Shown here one piece after another: positions 17,896-28,200 of a stretch of 64,000 nt of DNA. Each line of letters opens with the position of its first letter. Positions within the stretch are counted from its first letter, which is position 1. Position numbers and translations under genes: made by a program. The DNA comes from Sporosarcina ureilytica (lineage in GTDB: Bacteria > Bacillota > Bacilli > Bacillales_A > Planococcaceae), in NCBI RefSeq assembly GCF_001753205.1, contig NZ_CP017560.1, positions 744,001-808,000 of the forward strand, read 5' to 3'. The notes under the pieces are model-generated. The model worked only from the letters and a program-made list of their open reading frames with translations, was not told the origin of the DNA and ran no database searches.

Positions 17896-18780
17896 TCAAT
17901 ATTGCTTTTGGAATTTATTTCGAATGACAATCGCAGTAGAATTCAATACTAGCAGGCAAAGTAACAGGACAATAATCGTTGCTGCCGCTAAGTTTGCGTA
18001 TTCAGCCGTTAGTGATGAATCTAGCGTCCAATAGTAAATCTGCATTGGAAGCACGGTGAATTTATCAAAAATACTTCCTGGGAAAGGAATTAATAAAGCG
18101 GGAATCCCAATGACGACGAGTGGCGCGGTTTCGCCAATCGCCCGTGAAAGCGATAAGATTGCACCCGTCAAAATGCTAGGCAACGCAACAGGTAGTATGA
18201 CGTTTTTAATCGTTTGCCATTTCGTTGCACCCATTCCGTAAGATGCTTCACCTAAAGGACTGGGCACAGCACGTAGCGCTTCTTGACTTGCGACAATCAC
18301 AATTGGAAGAATTAACAACGACATTGTTAACCCACCTGCTAAAGCAATATTACCAAGGTTCATTGCACGAGCAAAAACCGTTAACCCTAAAATTCCGTAC
18401 ACAATTGAAGGGACGCCTGCCAAGTTTGATATATTTGTTTCAATAAAAGATTGTATTTTTCCTTTTTTGGCGTACAGTTCCAAATAGATTGCTGTTCCGA
18501 CACCTATAAACATTGTGACTGGGGTAACGACGAGCATAAGCCAAAACGTACCAAGAATGGCCCCCATAATTCCCGCTCGTTCAGGTTGAGTCGATAACTT
18601 ACCTGTGAGGAAATCAAAATTCAACCAACCAATTCCATCAGCGACGACGCGATAAATGAGTACTGAAAGGACAAGAAGCCCAAAAAGTGTTGCAAGAAGG
18701 AAAATATACTTAGAAAGATTGTTTAGTGCTAAACGAAATTTTATTCTTCTGACCATTTTACTTTGAAGTTGTTGATTCAC
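17896..18780 (-). CDS. pstA: Phosphate ABC transporter permease PstA
   Basis: One of the two membrane subunits of the high-affinity phosphate importer. The 294-residue protein has about six membrane helices and the binding-protein-dependent transport signature GEASYGMGATKWQTIKNV, with LSRAIGETAPL near the end typical of PstA. It is the last gene of the minus-strand pstS-pstC-pstA run, two bases after pstC. An imperfect inverted repeat (17869-17896) overlaps its stop codon. Confidence 0.95.
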   Translation of the reverse strand: MNQQLQSKMVRRIKFRLALNNLSKYIFLLATLFGLLVLSVLIYRVVADGIGWLNFDFLTGKLSTQPERAGIMGAILGTFWLMLVVTPVTMFIGVGTAIYLELYAKKGKIQSFIETNISNLAGVPSIVYGILGLTVFARAMNLGNIALAGGLTMSLLILPIVIVASQEALRAVPSPLGEASYGMGATKWQTIKNVILPVALPSILTGAILSLSRAIGETAPLVVIGIPALLIPFPGSIFDKFTVLPMQIYYWTLDSSLTAEYANLAAATIIVLLLCLLVLNSTAIVIRNKFQKQY

Positions 18781-18782
18781 AG

Positions 18783-19739
18783 TTAATATTCCTCCCTAAA
18801 TTTACGAGAAATCCTTCGAGCTAACAGATTCATTAGCAGTGTGAAAACAAAGAGCGTCATCGCAACAGCATAAAGACTATAGTAAATTGTTGACCCTGTC
18901 GCTGCATCGCCGCCCGTTACTTCCACAATGTAAGCTGTCATTGTTTGCATAGACTGCGTAATGTCAAACGTAAAGTTTTTCGTACTTCCACTGGCGATTG
19001 TTACAATCATCGTTTCACCGATTGCACGTGAGATGCCAAGGACAAAGGAAGCGATAATGCCCGATAAAGCTGCGGGAATCACAACTTTTCTCGTGACTTC
19101 TAATTTCGTTGCGCCCAACCCTAAAGCACCTTCACGCATGGAGTTAGGCACGGAACTCATTGCATCTTCAGAAAGGGAAGCAATCATTGGAATGATCATG
19201 ACACCCATCACAATCCCAGGACTTAAAATATTTGTCGCTTCGAGCCCTGGAATCAATTGACGTAATAACGGTGTAACAAATGTAAATGCGAAGAACCCAT
19301 AAACAATCGTAGGAATTCCCGCAAGAAGCTCTAATAACGGCTTGAAAACTTTCCTTACTTTATCTGAAGCGTATTGACTTAAATAAATGGCAGACATCAA
19401 TCCAATTGGTGCCGCGACCAACATGGCAATGACTGAAGAAGTCAGCGTCCCCATAATTAGGGGAAGGACACCGAACTCTGGTGTTTGACTCAACGGTTTC
19501 AACACAGTTCCTGTGAAAAAATCTGTCATTGGCACACGCTTGAAGAATTCGATTGTTTCGGATAATAACGTGTAAATAATCCCGATTGTTGTAAGAATGG
19601 ATATGCTCGCTATGAGAAAAAGAAAGGTTGGAATGGATTTCTCAAACATTTCTTTGAAGTTTCGTTGTTGGCGTTTTTGTTCGATTAATTCCCGGATACT
19701 TTTCTCACTGTTTTCGGTAATATCATGATTGATGTGCAT
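18783..19739 (-). CDS. pstC: Phosphate ABC transporter permease PstC
   Basis: The partner permease to PstA. Helices begin at about residue 37 after a basic cytoplasmic N-terminus; the EAA-loop region reads REGALGLGATKLEV, and ISRAIGETMIVTIASG is the PstC-specific block. I chose the ATG at 19739 since AAGGAGTG lies just upstream; the frame runs 19 codons further without a site. The resulting 318 residues match the family. It sits 76 bp after pstS in the same transcript. Confidence 0.95.
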   Translation of the reverse strand: MHINHDITENSEKSIRELIEQKRQQRNFKEMFEKSIPTFLFLIASISILTTIGIIYTLLSETIEFFKRVPMTDFFTGTVLKPLSQTPEFGVLPLIMGTLTSSVIAMLVAAPIGLMSAIYLSQYASDKVRKVFKPLLELLAGIPTIVYGFFAFTFVTPLLRQLIPGLEATNILSPGIVMGVMIIPMIASLSEDAMSSVPNSMREGALGLGATKLEVTRKVVIPAALSGIIASFVLGISRAIGETMIVTIASGSTKNFTFDITQSMQTMTAYIVEVTGGDAATGSTIYYSLYAVAMTLFVFTLLMNLLARRISRKFREEY

Positions 19740-19815
19740 AGTGTAGTGCACTCCTTCTATAAGGTTTAAAGAAGATGAAGGCTTGATGAGCCTCATCTTC
19801 TCTATTTTGTACCAA

Positions 19816-20775
19816 TTATTTTGTTAAACCATTTAAGAATTCGATATTTTCTTCAACCTCAGCTTCAGGAATGGGTGCAAAACCTGCTTCACCTGCAAAA
19901 TTGTTAACGTTGTTCATTAAGTAAACCGCATAGTCCAGTACTTGTGGTTTATCAGTCGCATGATTGACATTCAAATAGGTGAATACTGGGCGTGTAAAAT
20001 CTGCGTAATCACCGTCTTCTGCGATTGTGTCAAGTGATGGTTCAACCGGTCCGTTGCCAAAGTCAACATGGACAGCTTGTAATTTATCTGTGTTGTTTAC
20101 ATAGTAACCAAATCCAAAGAAGGCAATTCCGTTTTTATCTTCAGCAACTAAGTTTACAAGTGTTGAATAATCTTGTTGTAAGTTTACTGTATCTGCTAAG
20201 TCTTGTTTTTCTAACACATTTTCATAGAAGAACTCATACGTTCCATGGTTTTCATTCGGTCCCATTGGCTTAATTTCTGTATCAGGCCATTCAGGATTAA
20301 TATCCGACCATTTTGTAACGCCACCATCCGCTTTGAAAATGCTAATCAGTTGCTCAGGCGTTAATTCTTTTGCCCAATCATTTTCTTTATTAATGACGAA
20401 AGTTAATCCGTCCAGTGCCACTTTCAGTTCTTTAACTTCAATTCCAAGTGCATCAGCTTCTGCAGCTTCTTCGTCTTTAATTTGACGAGATGCATCATTA
20501 AAGTCTGTTCCGTTTTCTACTAGGAATTTTTTGAATCCTGCGCTTGTACCAGCACGACTTACTTCAACTGAAACATTTCCTTGTTCGTTTATCATATATT
20601 CTTCAGCAATTTTCGCCATTAAAGGATAAACTGTTCCAGATCCATCAATGACGACGCTACCTTCTAACTCTGTTGCGTTACTGTTTTCGCTTTGATTTTC
20701 ATCTGTTCCGCATGCTGCGACGATCATCGTGATTGCAGCAATGACTAGCAATAAGAGATACTTTCTGAACTTCAT
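19816..20775 (-). CDS. pstS: Phosphate-binding lipoprotein PstS
   Basis: The extracytoplasmic phosphate receptor of the Pst importer. An N-terminal signal peptide ends in the lipobox VAAC, so the mature protein is lipid-anchored at that cysteine. Phosphate-binding loops are visible as DGSGTVYPL and SRAGTSAGFKKF. The ATG at 20775 has a good GGGGAGGA site, giving 319 residues. It is the first gene of the pstS-pstC-pstA unit and has its own PhoP-box promoter, separated from pstB by a terminator. Confidence 0.95.
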   Translation of the reverse strand: MKFRKYLLLLVIAAITMIVAACGTDENQSENSNATELEGSVVIDGSGTVYPLMAKIAEEYMINEQGNVSVEVSRAGTSAGFKKFLVENGTDFNDASRQIKDEEAAEADALGIEVKELKVALDGLTFVINKENDWAKELTPEQLISIFKADGGVTKWSDINPEWPDTEIKPMGPNENHGTYEFFYENVLEKQDLADTVNLQQDYSTLVNLVAEDKNGIAFFGFGYYVNNTDKLQAVHVDFGNGPVEPSLDTIAEDGDYADFTRPVFTYLNVNHATDKPQVLDYAVYLMNNVNNFAGEAGFAPIPEAEVEENIEFLNGLTK

Positions 20776-20864
20776 TTCAATTGTCCTCCCCAAATTACTC
20801 TATTATTAGAAAGAAGTGTTTTAACCTCTATCTAATTGCTAGTATAGTGACTGATTGTTAAGCG

Positions 20865-20912
20865 AGTATATGAATTATGTAAATAAATTGTAAAAGTGAC
20901 AAATAAAGTAAA
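20865..20912 (-). promoter_or_regulatory. pstS promoter with PhoP-box repeats
   Basis: On the minus strand two TTTACA hexamers lie exactly 11 bases apart (20894-20889 and 20883-20878), with weaker copies TGTCAC (20901-20896) and TTTACT (20912-20907) upstream. This is the TT(A/T/C)ACA direct-repeat pattern bound by Bacillus PhoP. A TATACT -10 lies at 20870-20865, placing one repeat at the -35 position. Confidence 0.78.
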
Positions 20913-20913
20913 G

Positions 20914-20962
20914 AAATCCCATGATTAGGTGAGCTGGAGTTGATGCTCATTTAATCATGGGA
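20914..20962 (-). terminator. Terminator after pstB
   Basis: TCCCATGATTA and TAATCATGGGA (20952-20962 and 20917-20927) form an 11-bp stem, followed on the minus strand by TTTCTTT. It ends pstB transcription before the pstS promoter. Confidence 0.8.
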
Positions 20963-20969
20963 AAAGTCA

Positions 20970-21788
20970 TTAGCCGAAACGGCCATTAATATAGTCGTCC
21001 GTCAATTTGTCGGAAGGGTTGTTAAAGATTTTGGATGTTGCATCACATTCGATAACGTCACCGTTTAAGAAAAATGCAGTTCGGTCAGAAATTCTTGCAG
21101 CTTGTTGCATGTTATGCGTAACAATGGCAATCGTAACATCATTTTTAATGGAATCAATTAATTCTTCCACTTTAAGTGTTGATACTGGATCAAGTGCTGA
21201 TGTCGGTTCATCCATCAAGATTACTTCTGGGTCTACTGCTAGACAACGTGCGATACAAAGTCGTTGTTGTTGACCGCCAGATAAGCCATATGCACTCGTA
21301 TGGAGTCGGTCTTTTACTTCATCCCAAAGTGCTGCTTTTTCTAAACTTTCTTGTACGATTTTTTCGAGCATTGCTTTATTACGGATACCATGAATTTTAG
21401 GCCCAAATGCGACGTTCTCGAAAATTGATTTTGGGAATGGATTTGGTTTTTGGAATACCATGCCGACTTTCGAACGTAGTAGTTCAACTGGCATTGATTT
21501 ATCCAAAATGTTTTCACCTTTAAATGAAAGGCTACCTGAAATGTGCACGTTAGGCACCATTTCGACCATTCGATTCAGTGTCTTTAGGTAAGTAGATTTA
21601 CCGCATCCAGAAGGTCCAATGATTGCAGTGACTTCTTTTTCATTGATAGATAGATCTATATTTTTTAACGCATGCGTTGTTCCATACCAAAGGTTAAGGC
21701 CATGTGTCTCATATACGGGTTTACGCCAGCTTTTATTTTCCATAACACCAAATTGTACATCTTCTTTTCGGTCAATTAATAATGTCAT
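20970..21788 (-). CDS. pstB: Phosphate ABC transporter ATPase PstB
   Basis: The cytoplasmic ATPase that powers phosphate import. Walker A is GPSGCGKST (residues 58-66), the ABC signature LSGGQQQR, and Walker [13 protein letters not shown] with the switch histidine in IVTHNM. Length 272, slightly long because of an N-terminal tail of about 25 residues; GGAGGA precedes the ATG at 21788. In most bacteria pstB ends a pstSCAB(-phoU) operon. Here it is the first, separately transcribed unit with its own PhoP-box promoter and terminator, and no phoU is present. Confidence 0.95.
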   Translation of the reverse strand: MTLLIDRKEDVQFGVMENKSWRKPVYETHGLNLWYGTTHALKNIDLSINEKEVTAIIGPSGCGKSTYLKTLNRMVEMVPNVHISGSLSFKGENILDKSMPVELLRSKVGMVFQKPNPFPKSIFENVAFGPKIHGIRNKAMLEKIVQESLEKAALWDEVKDRLHTSAYGLSGGQQQRLCIARCLAVDPEVILMDEPTSALDPVSTLKVEELIDSIKNDVTIAIVTHNMQQAARISDRTAFFLNGDVIECDATSKIFNNPSDKLTDDYINGRFG

Positions 21789-21823
21789 AAAAATCCTCCG
21801 CTCGTTTTTTGTAACATACCTTT

Positions 21824-21889
21824 ATTGTAGAGCTAGATTGTTGAGGAAGTATAAAGGTACTGTAAAGGTTTTGTAAAGGTGCTTGTAAT
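21824..21889 (-). promoter_or_regulatory. pstB promoter with a four-repeat PhoP box
   Basis: On the minus strand: ATTACA (21889-21884), TTTACA (21877-21872), TTTACA (21866-21861) and TTTATA (21855-21850), spaced 12, 11 and 11 bases. A TACAAT -10 lies 20 bases downstream at 21829-21824. The spacing matches PhoP binding on one face of the helix; induction by phosphate starvation is the expected result. Confidence 0.85.
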
Positions 21890-21974
21890 CCCTGTAGATT
21901 GTTTGGGTGACTGTCGCGTTCAATGTAAATCCTTTATAATGAAAGAAAACTAGAAAAGAATGGAGGTGGTTATT

Positions 21975-23186
21975 ATGCTAACGACGAAAGCGTTTTTAGA
22001 ACAGTACATATGTAAAGTGGGAGAGTCTGTCGCTCAAATAAATGAAAATGAGTGGGAAATCCAACGTTGGACGGCACGTACATTTAAAACATTAGGCAAT
22101 GTTTTTGCTACTACTCAGTATGAGATAACGCCAAATGATGAAGTGATCAAATTGAACTTGCAACCGAACTCGCGCAGGAATTCACTGTCTTTATCTGAAA
22201 GCAAGAAGGAAGAATCGCTTGAAAAAGGTTGGTTAATTCAAGAAGTTCGGTTTAAGAAAGACGGGAGAACACCGCTATCAACACAGTATCGGATGGGTCC
22301 TGGATTATTTATCTATTATAAATTAAAAGCAGAAGAGCAAGTGAGAGCGGATGCATGCTTGAGGGAAATGTTGCATGAGGAAATTGGAAAGTCTGAAAAA
22401 GCGTACCCAACGCATTTTGTCAAACATCTTAAGCAGTTTATGGATGAAAAAAGTGATAATGACTCGTGGGGGAAAGAGAGAGTTCGGAAGTTCTTTCATT
22501 TCTTAATCGCTTATTTACGTCTAAGAAGAAGACAAGAACATATGGAATATAAGGAAATTGGCGCAACGTATTATCAAAAAATCGGTGGATCAAAAGAATT
22601 TGATCGTTATCGTGATGTTTTTATCAGTCGATTAGAAAAATGGCTTGGGGCGCCCGTACAGGAGTTGGGGATTATCAGTGTTGGCACGATTGTTCCTATT
22701 TATTTCTCAGGTCATGTCTTGGGAAAATATTCAAAGTATGGTGTAGGAACTGTACATGCAACAACGGATATTGCAGTTGCAGAAGAAGATTTTTGTACGG
22801 ATGCGCGTATTTTTTGGTTGGTTGAAAATCGTGCGGTATTAACTCGAATGGCAACGGAGGTCCCATTTTTAGCGGATACGAAGTCTATTATATTAGGTGT
22901 AGATGGCCAGATAAGAGGTGCACACCGAAAGATGATCCAACAACTTTGCGAGAGCGGCTCCATTCAAAAGGTGATGATCTGGGTCGATTATGATAACGCC
23001 GGAGATGTGATTGCCAGAGACTTAGTTAATTTAATTGGTACAATACCTTTTAGAATTATCGGAAATAAGGAGAATCTTTTCACGACATATGAAGCGTACG
23101 TTGACTGGTCACAGACAGTGCCGCATGCCGAGCAGGAAATGACGTTAGGAGGAGAGGAACAATGGAGGAAATGGATCAGTCTGTAA
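21975..23186 (+). CDS. jetD: Wadjet protein JetD (TOPRIM nuclease subunit)
   Basis: The nuclease subunit of the Wadjet/JetABCD system, which with the SMC-like complex cuts small circular DNA such as plasmids. The C-terminal half carries a TOPRIM-like active site: VENRAVL with Glu284 and MIWVDYDNAG with Asp338 and Asp340, spaced as in topoisomerase VI A-type nucleases. The N-terminal region is likely a winged-helix or arm domain. ATG 21975 follows GGAGGTGG; a TATAAT at 21935-21940 is a likely -10. At 403 residues it has the expected size. It is first in the operon rather than last, overlapping jetA by 25 bases. Confidence 0.88.
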   Translation: MLTTKAFLEQYICKVGESVAQINENEWEIQRWTARTFKTLGNVFATTQYEITPNDEVIKLNLQPNSRRNSLSLSESKKEESLEKGWLIQEVRFKKDGRTPLSTQYRMGPGLFIYYKLKAEEQVRADACLREMLHEEIGKSEKAYPTHFVKHLKQFMDEKSDNDSWGKERVRKFFHFLIAYLRLRRRQEHMEYKEIGATYYQKIGGSKEFDRYRDVFISRLEKWLGAPVQELGIISVGTIVPIYFSGHVLGKYSKYGVGTVHATTDIAVAEEDFCTDARIFWLVENRAVLTRMATEVPFLADTKSIILGVDGQIRGAHRKMIQQLCESGSIQKVMIWVDYDNAGDVIARDLVNLIGTIPFRIIGNKENLFTTYEAYVDWSQTVPHAEQEMTLGGEEQWRKWISL

Positions 23187-24553
23187 TTTCCATATTTAAA
23201 ACTGCCCAGCATCAGCCCGAGTTGACAAGGGCAATGCGTGACATTATTTCTTTAGCCGGCGTTATGAAAGACCTATCAACAGAAGCGGTATTTGATTCGC
23301 CACTGGAAATGCTTCGTTTTTTAAGGATTATTGAGTTGATTCATGAAGAATCATTTGGGTTAACTGAACAAATTGATGATGCTGAAACGCTTTATTATCG
23401 TTATGTAGCGCGATATGAAGACATAGAGCCACCAACGAAAGAACGTGTGAATCAAATTGTAACAATTTTAGTGAAAAATAATTGGGTGAGTAAGCAAACG
23501 CATCAAATCAAAATGATGAGTGTCGGGAAGCGAATGATGGACGCATTAACGAGACTGGCGAATGATTCACTTGCTTATTATTTAGAGGATGAAATTGGGC
23601 GTTCATTATTTCAGGCGAGACGAGATGCTGAAATTAGTGAAGCATATGATGATAAAGGGATTTCTGGTGGAAATCGAATTGCGAGTATGATTCGAAATGT
23701 AAAAGACGCGATAGAAAAGTTGAGAGAGCGAGAGCTAGAATTACTCGCAGACCGGAATGCATTTCCTCAATTGGAATTAATTCATACGTTAATGGAAGAT
23801 TTGGCGGAGAAATTAGATGAGCGGCTCAAGCAATTTGAGACGATTGAAGATAGTCTCGTGTTAAGTAATTTAATGCAAACTGGGACCGGCGCGCTCAATG
23901 AAGGGACAAGTCTTTCAGTTGGGATGATTAATAAATACCTCCAATTTATGAACGTGCAGCAAACGCCACTTCAAACAGCTATTTCACCGGAAAAGGTACG
24001 TTTATTTATTACGAAAATGTTTAATCCGCCCCCTGAATCAGAGATCCCTAATGCCCACCAGTTATTCAGTTTTATGGACCAAGGACAATATGACGGAGAA
24101 CAATTGGATGGCATTTGGATGCCCGTAAAATATGCAAGTCCGTTGTCATTTGCAGAAATTGAAAAAGGGATTGACTTTCTAGAAAATTATGAGCCAGCCG
24201 TTGCGGATATTGAAGAGGTAATTCAACCGGAGTTTTATGAAGAAAATATTGAGGCTGATTCGCTAGAAGATTTAATGGATGAAGCAAGTTGGTTGTTAAC
24301 GAAGGCCAGCATTGACACGGAAAAGATTGAACGCTATTTAGAACAGAAAAAGGAAGCAGACATAGAAGAAACAATCATTGAAACGGGTTCGGCTTCTTGG
24401 AGCGATGCCATTCGCCAATTGTTAGGCGTAGCGGCGCTTGAAGCGAATAAAAAAGTACAGGTACAGCCGAAGCAGCAAGTGAAAGAATATGACAAAGAAT
24501 GGGAGTGGATACAAGATGACGACAGAAAATCAAGCATACGAAGAAGAACATGA
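23162..24553 (+). CDS. jetA: Wadjet protein JetA (kleisin-like subunit)
   Basis: A 463-residue helical protein in the position and size of JetA, the MukF-like kleisin that bridges the SMC heads. I see no catalytic motif. The N-terminal half suggests winged-helix folds (ERVNQIVTILVKNNWV), the middle is a coiled-coil-like segment (VKDAIEKLRERELELLADR and the later EDLAEKLDERLKQFET), and the C-terminus is acidic then basic. The ATG at 23162 has GGAGGAGAGG upstream, inside the jetD end. The assignment rests mainly on operon context and overall shape; sequence divergence of this subunit is normal. Confidence 0.8.
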   Translation: MEEMDQSVISIFKTAQHQPELTRAMRDIISLAGVMKDLSTEAVFDSPLEMLRFLRIIELIHEESFGLTEQIDDAETLYYRYVARYEDIEPPTKERVNQIVTILVKNNWVSKQTHQIKMMSVGKRMMDALTRLANDSLAYYLEDEIGRSLFQARRDAEISEAYDDKGISGGNRIASMIRNVKDAIEKLRERELELLADRNAFPQLELIHTLMEDLAEKLDERLKQFETIEDSLVLSNLMQTGTGALNEGTSLSVGMINKYLQFMNVQQTPLQTAISPEKVRLFITKMFNPPPESEIPNAHQLFSFMDQGQYDGEQLDGIWMPVKYASPLSFAEIEKGIDFLENYEPAVADIEEVIQPEFYEENIEADSLEDLMDEASWLLTKASIDTEKIERYLEQKKEADIEETIIETGSASWSDAIRQLLGVAALEANKKVQVQPKQQVKEYDKEWEWIQDDDRKSSIRRRT

Positions 24554-25202
24554 TGACTTGTCCTTAAACAGTTTACAAACGTTACGAAGTGTCCTCACGA
24601 CACGAGAGGAACAAGCGTTTATGTCGATTTTATTTTCCTCAAGTGCGACGATTCGAGCAAATAATTTTGGATTGCCGCGTAAAGAAGTGGAGAAATTACT
24701 AGGCGTGTCCCGTGAAGATAATTATTTTCATTCCTTTCTGTCCCGTGTCAATCAAGCAGTTGGTCGGTATTATCGCCTCATTTATGACGAAGGCCGTGAC
24801 CAAGTCGTTGTTATGCTGCGTGTTCCTGCCCGTTCTGCACGCCATACGTTATCTTCTGAAGCACTCGCAGTCTTATTGTTTATGTTTTATCAACAAGAAG
24901 TGTTAAAACATGAATACACATTGTTGACCCAATTATTGGAAGCGTTTGGGCATGAGGTAATGAAAGGCAGTCGGCGCATTCAACTCGCGATTGATACATT
25001 AAGAAAAATCGGTGCCCTTGAAAATCAACAGTTATCGGATAAAGAAGATGCGTATCGATTAACAGCAATCGGTGTTCATATGTTTTCTGATTCATTTTTG
25101 CGCAGAATGGTGGAATTTAGCCATTCCAATCAATTATCAAAGGAAGACGTGATGAAGTTTTTTAATCGGTACAATTTGTATGAGCGGGAGGGCTTACTAT
25201 GA
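24516..25202 (+). CDS. jetB: Wadjet protein JetB (MukE-like subunit)
   Basis: A 228-residue protein in the JetB position, expected to form the KITE (MukE-like) tandem winged-helix dimer that binds the kleisin. Segments such as TLRSVLTTREEQAFMSILF and the closing RRMVEFSHSNQLSKEDVMKFF fit a helical winged-helix protein. I prefer ATG 24516, which follows GGGAGTGG, over the upstream ATG at 24489. It overlaps the end of jetA and, by ATGA, the start of jetC, implying tight translational coupling. Confidence 0.82.
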   Translation: MTTENQAYEEEHDDLSLNSLQTLRSVLTTREEQAFMSILFSSSATIRANNFGLPRKEVEKLLGVSREDNYFHSFLSRVNQAVGRYYRLIYDEGRDQVVVMLRVPARSARHTLSSEALAVLLFMFYQQEVLKHEYTLLTQLLEAFGHEVMKGSRRIQLAIDTLRKIGALENQQLSDKEDAYRLTAIGVHMFSDSFLRRMVEFSHSNQLSKEDVMKFFNRYNLYEREGLL

Positions 25203-28200
25203 TACCCGAACGATTACGGATTTCTGGCATTCGGGATTACGGACCCACAGAAATGAATTTAGGGAATGCAGATGAGCATATTTTAATTACCGGTCCGAAT
25301 GGTGCTGGAAAATCTACTATTTCGTTTTGTATGGGCGCTGTATTACGCTCAAGTAAGGTCGATATTGAAGGGTTGAAATCTCAAAACCTACCGGAAGATG
25401 AAACGTGGCGGGCAGCCATTCACTTTTTATTTAAAAATGAGGGAGCATCCCGTATCGACGCACCACCTTTTATTGAATTTCGGTTAATTTGTGAACAACT
25501 ACCGAAGCAACCCATAAAATTACAATACGAAATTCACGACGGCGATGAAATAGAAGAACTCGCGTTGCGTCAAACGTATCGTTCAGGAGACGCGAATAAA
25601 AACAATTTTACCGCATACCGGAGAGAACTGCAGTACAAATATAAAATCCATCCAGATTTGTACTATTTAATTTGGTACCAGCAAGAAGTGAATCAGTTTT
25701 CGGTCATGGCACCCGAAGAGCGATTTCGTATTTTTAGTGAAATGCATGGAATCGATCGAATTCAAAAAGATTGGGAAACAAGTTTAGAAGTTGTTAAAGA
25801 CGCGAGAGAAGCTTTTAACGATGCGACAATTAAACAAAAGGGATACGAATTTGAACTGAATGTTGCAAGGGACCATAAAGAACGTTTTGAAGATAATAAA
25901 CGGCGGATTAATGATAATGGTTTTCAGTATGCATTGACGACGAATGAATTGCTGCGAAATGCAGAAAAGACACGTCTAGAAATGGAAAGATATATTGAAG
26001 AGCGTCGTATTGAATTAGATGAGTTAACCGACAAGGAAAACATGATTACCAGTCATTTGGAAGAAGCGAATGAAAGGCAAGTTGTTTTACTGCAGAATCA
26101 AAAATCGTATAATGAAGAACTTATTACAGCGGAACACGCCTTAACGGAAAAAGAGGCTAAATTAACTGAAGTTAACTTAGAAGTAGATGCGCTTAAGGAA
26201 GAATTAAGTGAGCTACAAGAAGCGTATACGAAATTGCCTTTTCCTGAAAATGAAACTAGGCATAGATGGGAAACTGCGGTGGAACAAGTCGCCACTTTGC
26301 AAGGAAAAGAGCACGCTATCAGAGCCCGTGTTCAGCGTAGTGAAGAAGAAATCGAAGGGAATCGACAGGAACAATCTAAAATCCAAGCAGACATCGACCA
26401 ATGGGAAAATCAAAGTAAAGATGCTATCGAACTACTTGGGCGATATACTTCTAGCTATCAGTTAAAGAATAGAGTTTCAGAATTAGAAGATAGCTTGCAA
26501 TCTGATAGAGCTTTACGCGCCGAATTGAGGGAACGACTCCAGATATGCAAAGAAGAGTTAACAATGTTGCAGCGAAATCAAATTGAATCACCTAGGCAAC
26601 AAGCAGCGATTCGCCATTTGAAAAGGCAAGGTATACAAGCGTACACATTACGTCATTTTGTAAAGTTGATGGACAATATATCAATAGAAAAAGAGAGTTT
26701 ATATGACGCGATAAAATATTCGATTTTTTACGATGCATCTACTTGCCAGCCTTTCAATGATTTATACCATGTCTCACTTAAGAAATTAATTCCTACACGA
26801 TCGATTACATCGTTGCCGCAATATGGGTTAACGATGCAAGAGGGGTTGTCTTCTAATGAGAAAAATGATGCAGCTCGGGTTCTGTGGTGGATTGAGCAGT
26901 TTTTTTCAAAAGAAGCACCGTTTCTACAAAATGGTTTGTTATTTGATTCGCGTGGGAGTCGGGGACCAGAGGAAAGAGATACGTATATATTAAGTAAAAA
27001 AGCTTTAGAAGAAAGGCAAAGTATACTTGAACGTAAGATAGAAAAATTCTCAAAGGAATTCGATTTACTTACTAAAAAAATCACTAAGGAAAATGAAAGA
27101 TATCGCCTATGGAATGCCGACGTTCATAAAGTGGAGGAAGCAGAAGCATTATTATCTAAAAAAGTGGAGCAACAATATCGGCTCGAGCAACTGGATAGAT
27201 TAACAGAACAGTTAAAGTTGCTACAGGACAGTAAGAGAGAGTTTGAAAAAGAAGCACAAGATGTGTGGAAACAAGCTTATGAAGAGGGAGAAGAAGTAAA
27301 AGCACGTGAAGCCGACTTATTGATATATGAACAATTTGGACAGCAAGCGGATAAAATCGAACATTTACAACGCTTAGAACAAGAAAGTATAATGAATAAA
27401 CAGGACATATCTAAGTTAAAGCGTGCGCTGAATTCAATTCAAGATAAGTTAGATGACTTACATGGGCAGTCTCGAGAAAATCAGCGGGACATCGAAAGTA
27501 TTGAGGATAAATTGAATCAGATAAAAAGAGTGGAAGGTCAAATTATTGATCAAATCCATGAAAAAGAAGATGAGCGGATTGCGGTATCAAATATAGGAAT
27601 GGGATACAAAACGGAATTAGAAGAGTTGCGCTTATTAATTCCTGACTTGGTCGAACGTGCAATCGCTGAAGAGGAGCGCACTGACTCTAAGTTCGACTTG
27701 CAACATCGACAAAACCAAGCAAAAGTCGAATTTCAAAATGCGCTGAATGAAAAGAATATCGATCCGAATGCGGTTGAAAACTACTTCACGTTGGAAGAGG
27801 AAGTCACACGTAAACAAGATGAATTACAATCCGCGAAAAATTTATTAGAAGAAAATGAAGAGCGTGCCGTTCTAAATGAACAGCGTTTAGAAACCGCAAT
27901 TGCGATGCAAGTTCAAAGGATAAATTTGTTGTTTGGAGAATATATGGGCATGTTCCAGTTTGAAGGACAAATTAAATATGAAAAGATGATGGACAAGCAA
28001 GGACGTCCAATATTTAAATTGTTTATCCATGTTAGAAAAGAAGGGCATCGTGGAAAATTAGTAGACGTAAGTTTAAAAGCTCGGGGAGGCCGGGTTGGGA
28101 AAGGTGTTTCAGGCGGAGAAGAATCATTAAGTTCGTTGTTATTTGCGTTATCGCTCCTTCAAAATCTCGAAAATCAAGCCGGCTTTATCGTATTGGATGA

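Noticed and set aside
17869..17899. Second terminator hairpin at the pstA stop codon
   Set aside because: The inverted repeat lacks a T-run on either strand; the clear terminator is at 17822-17854.
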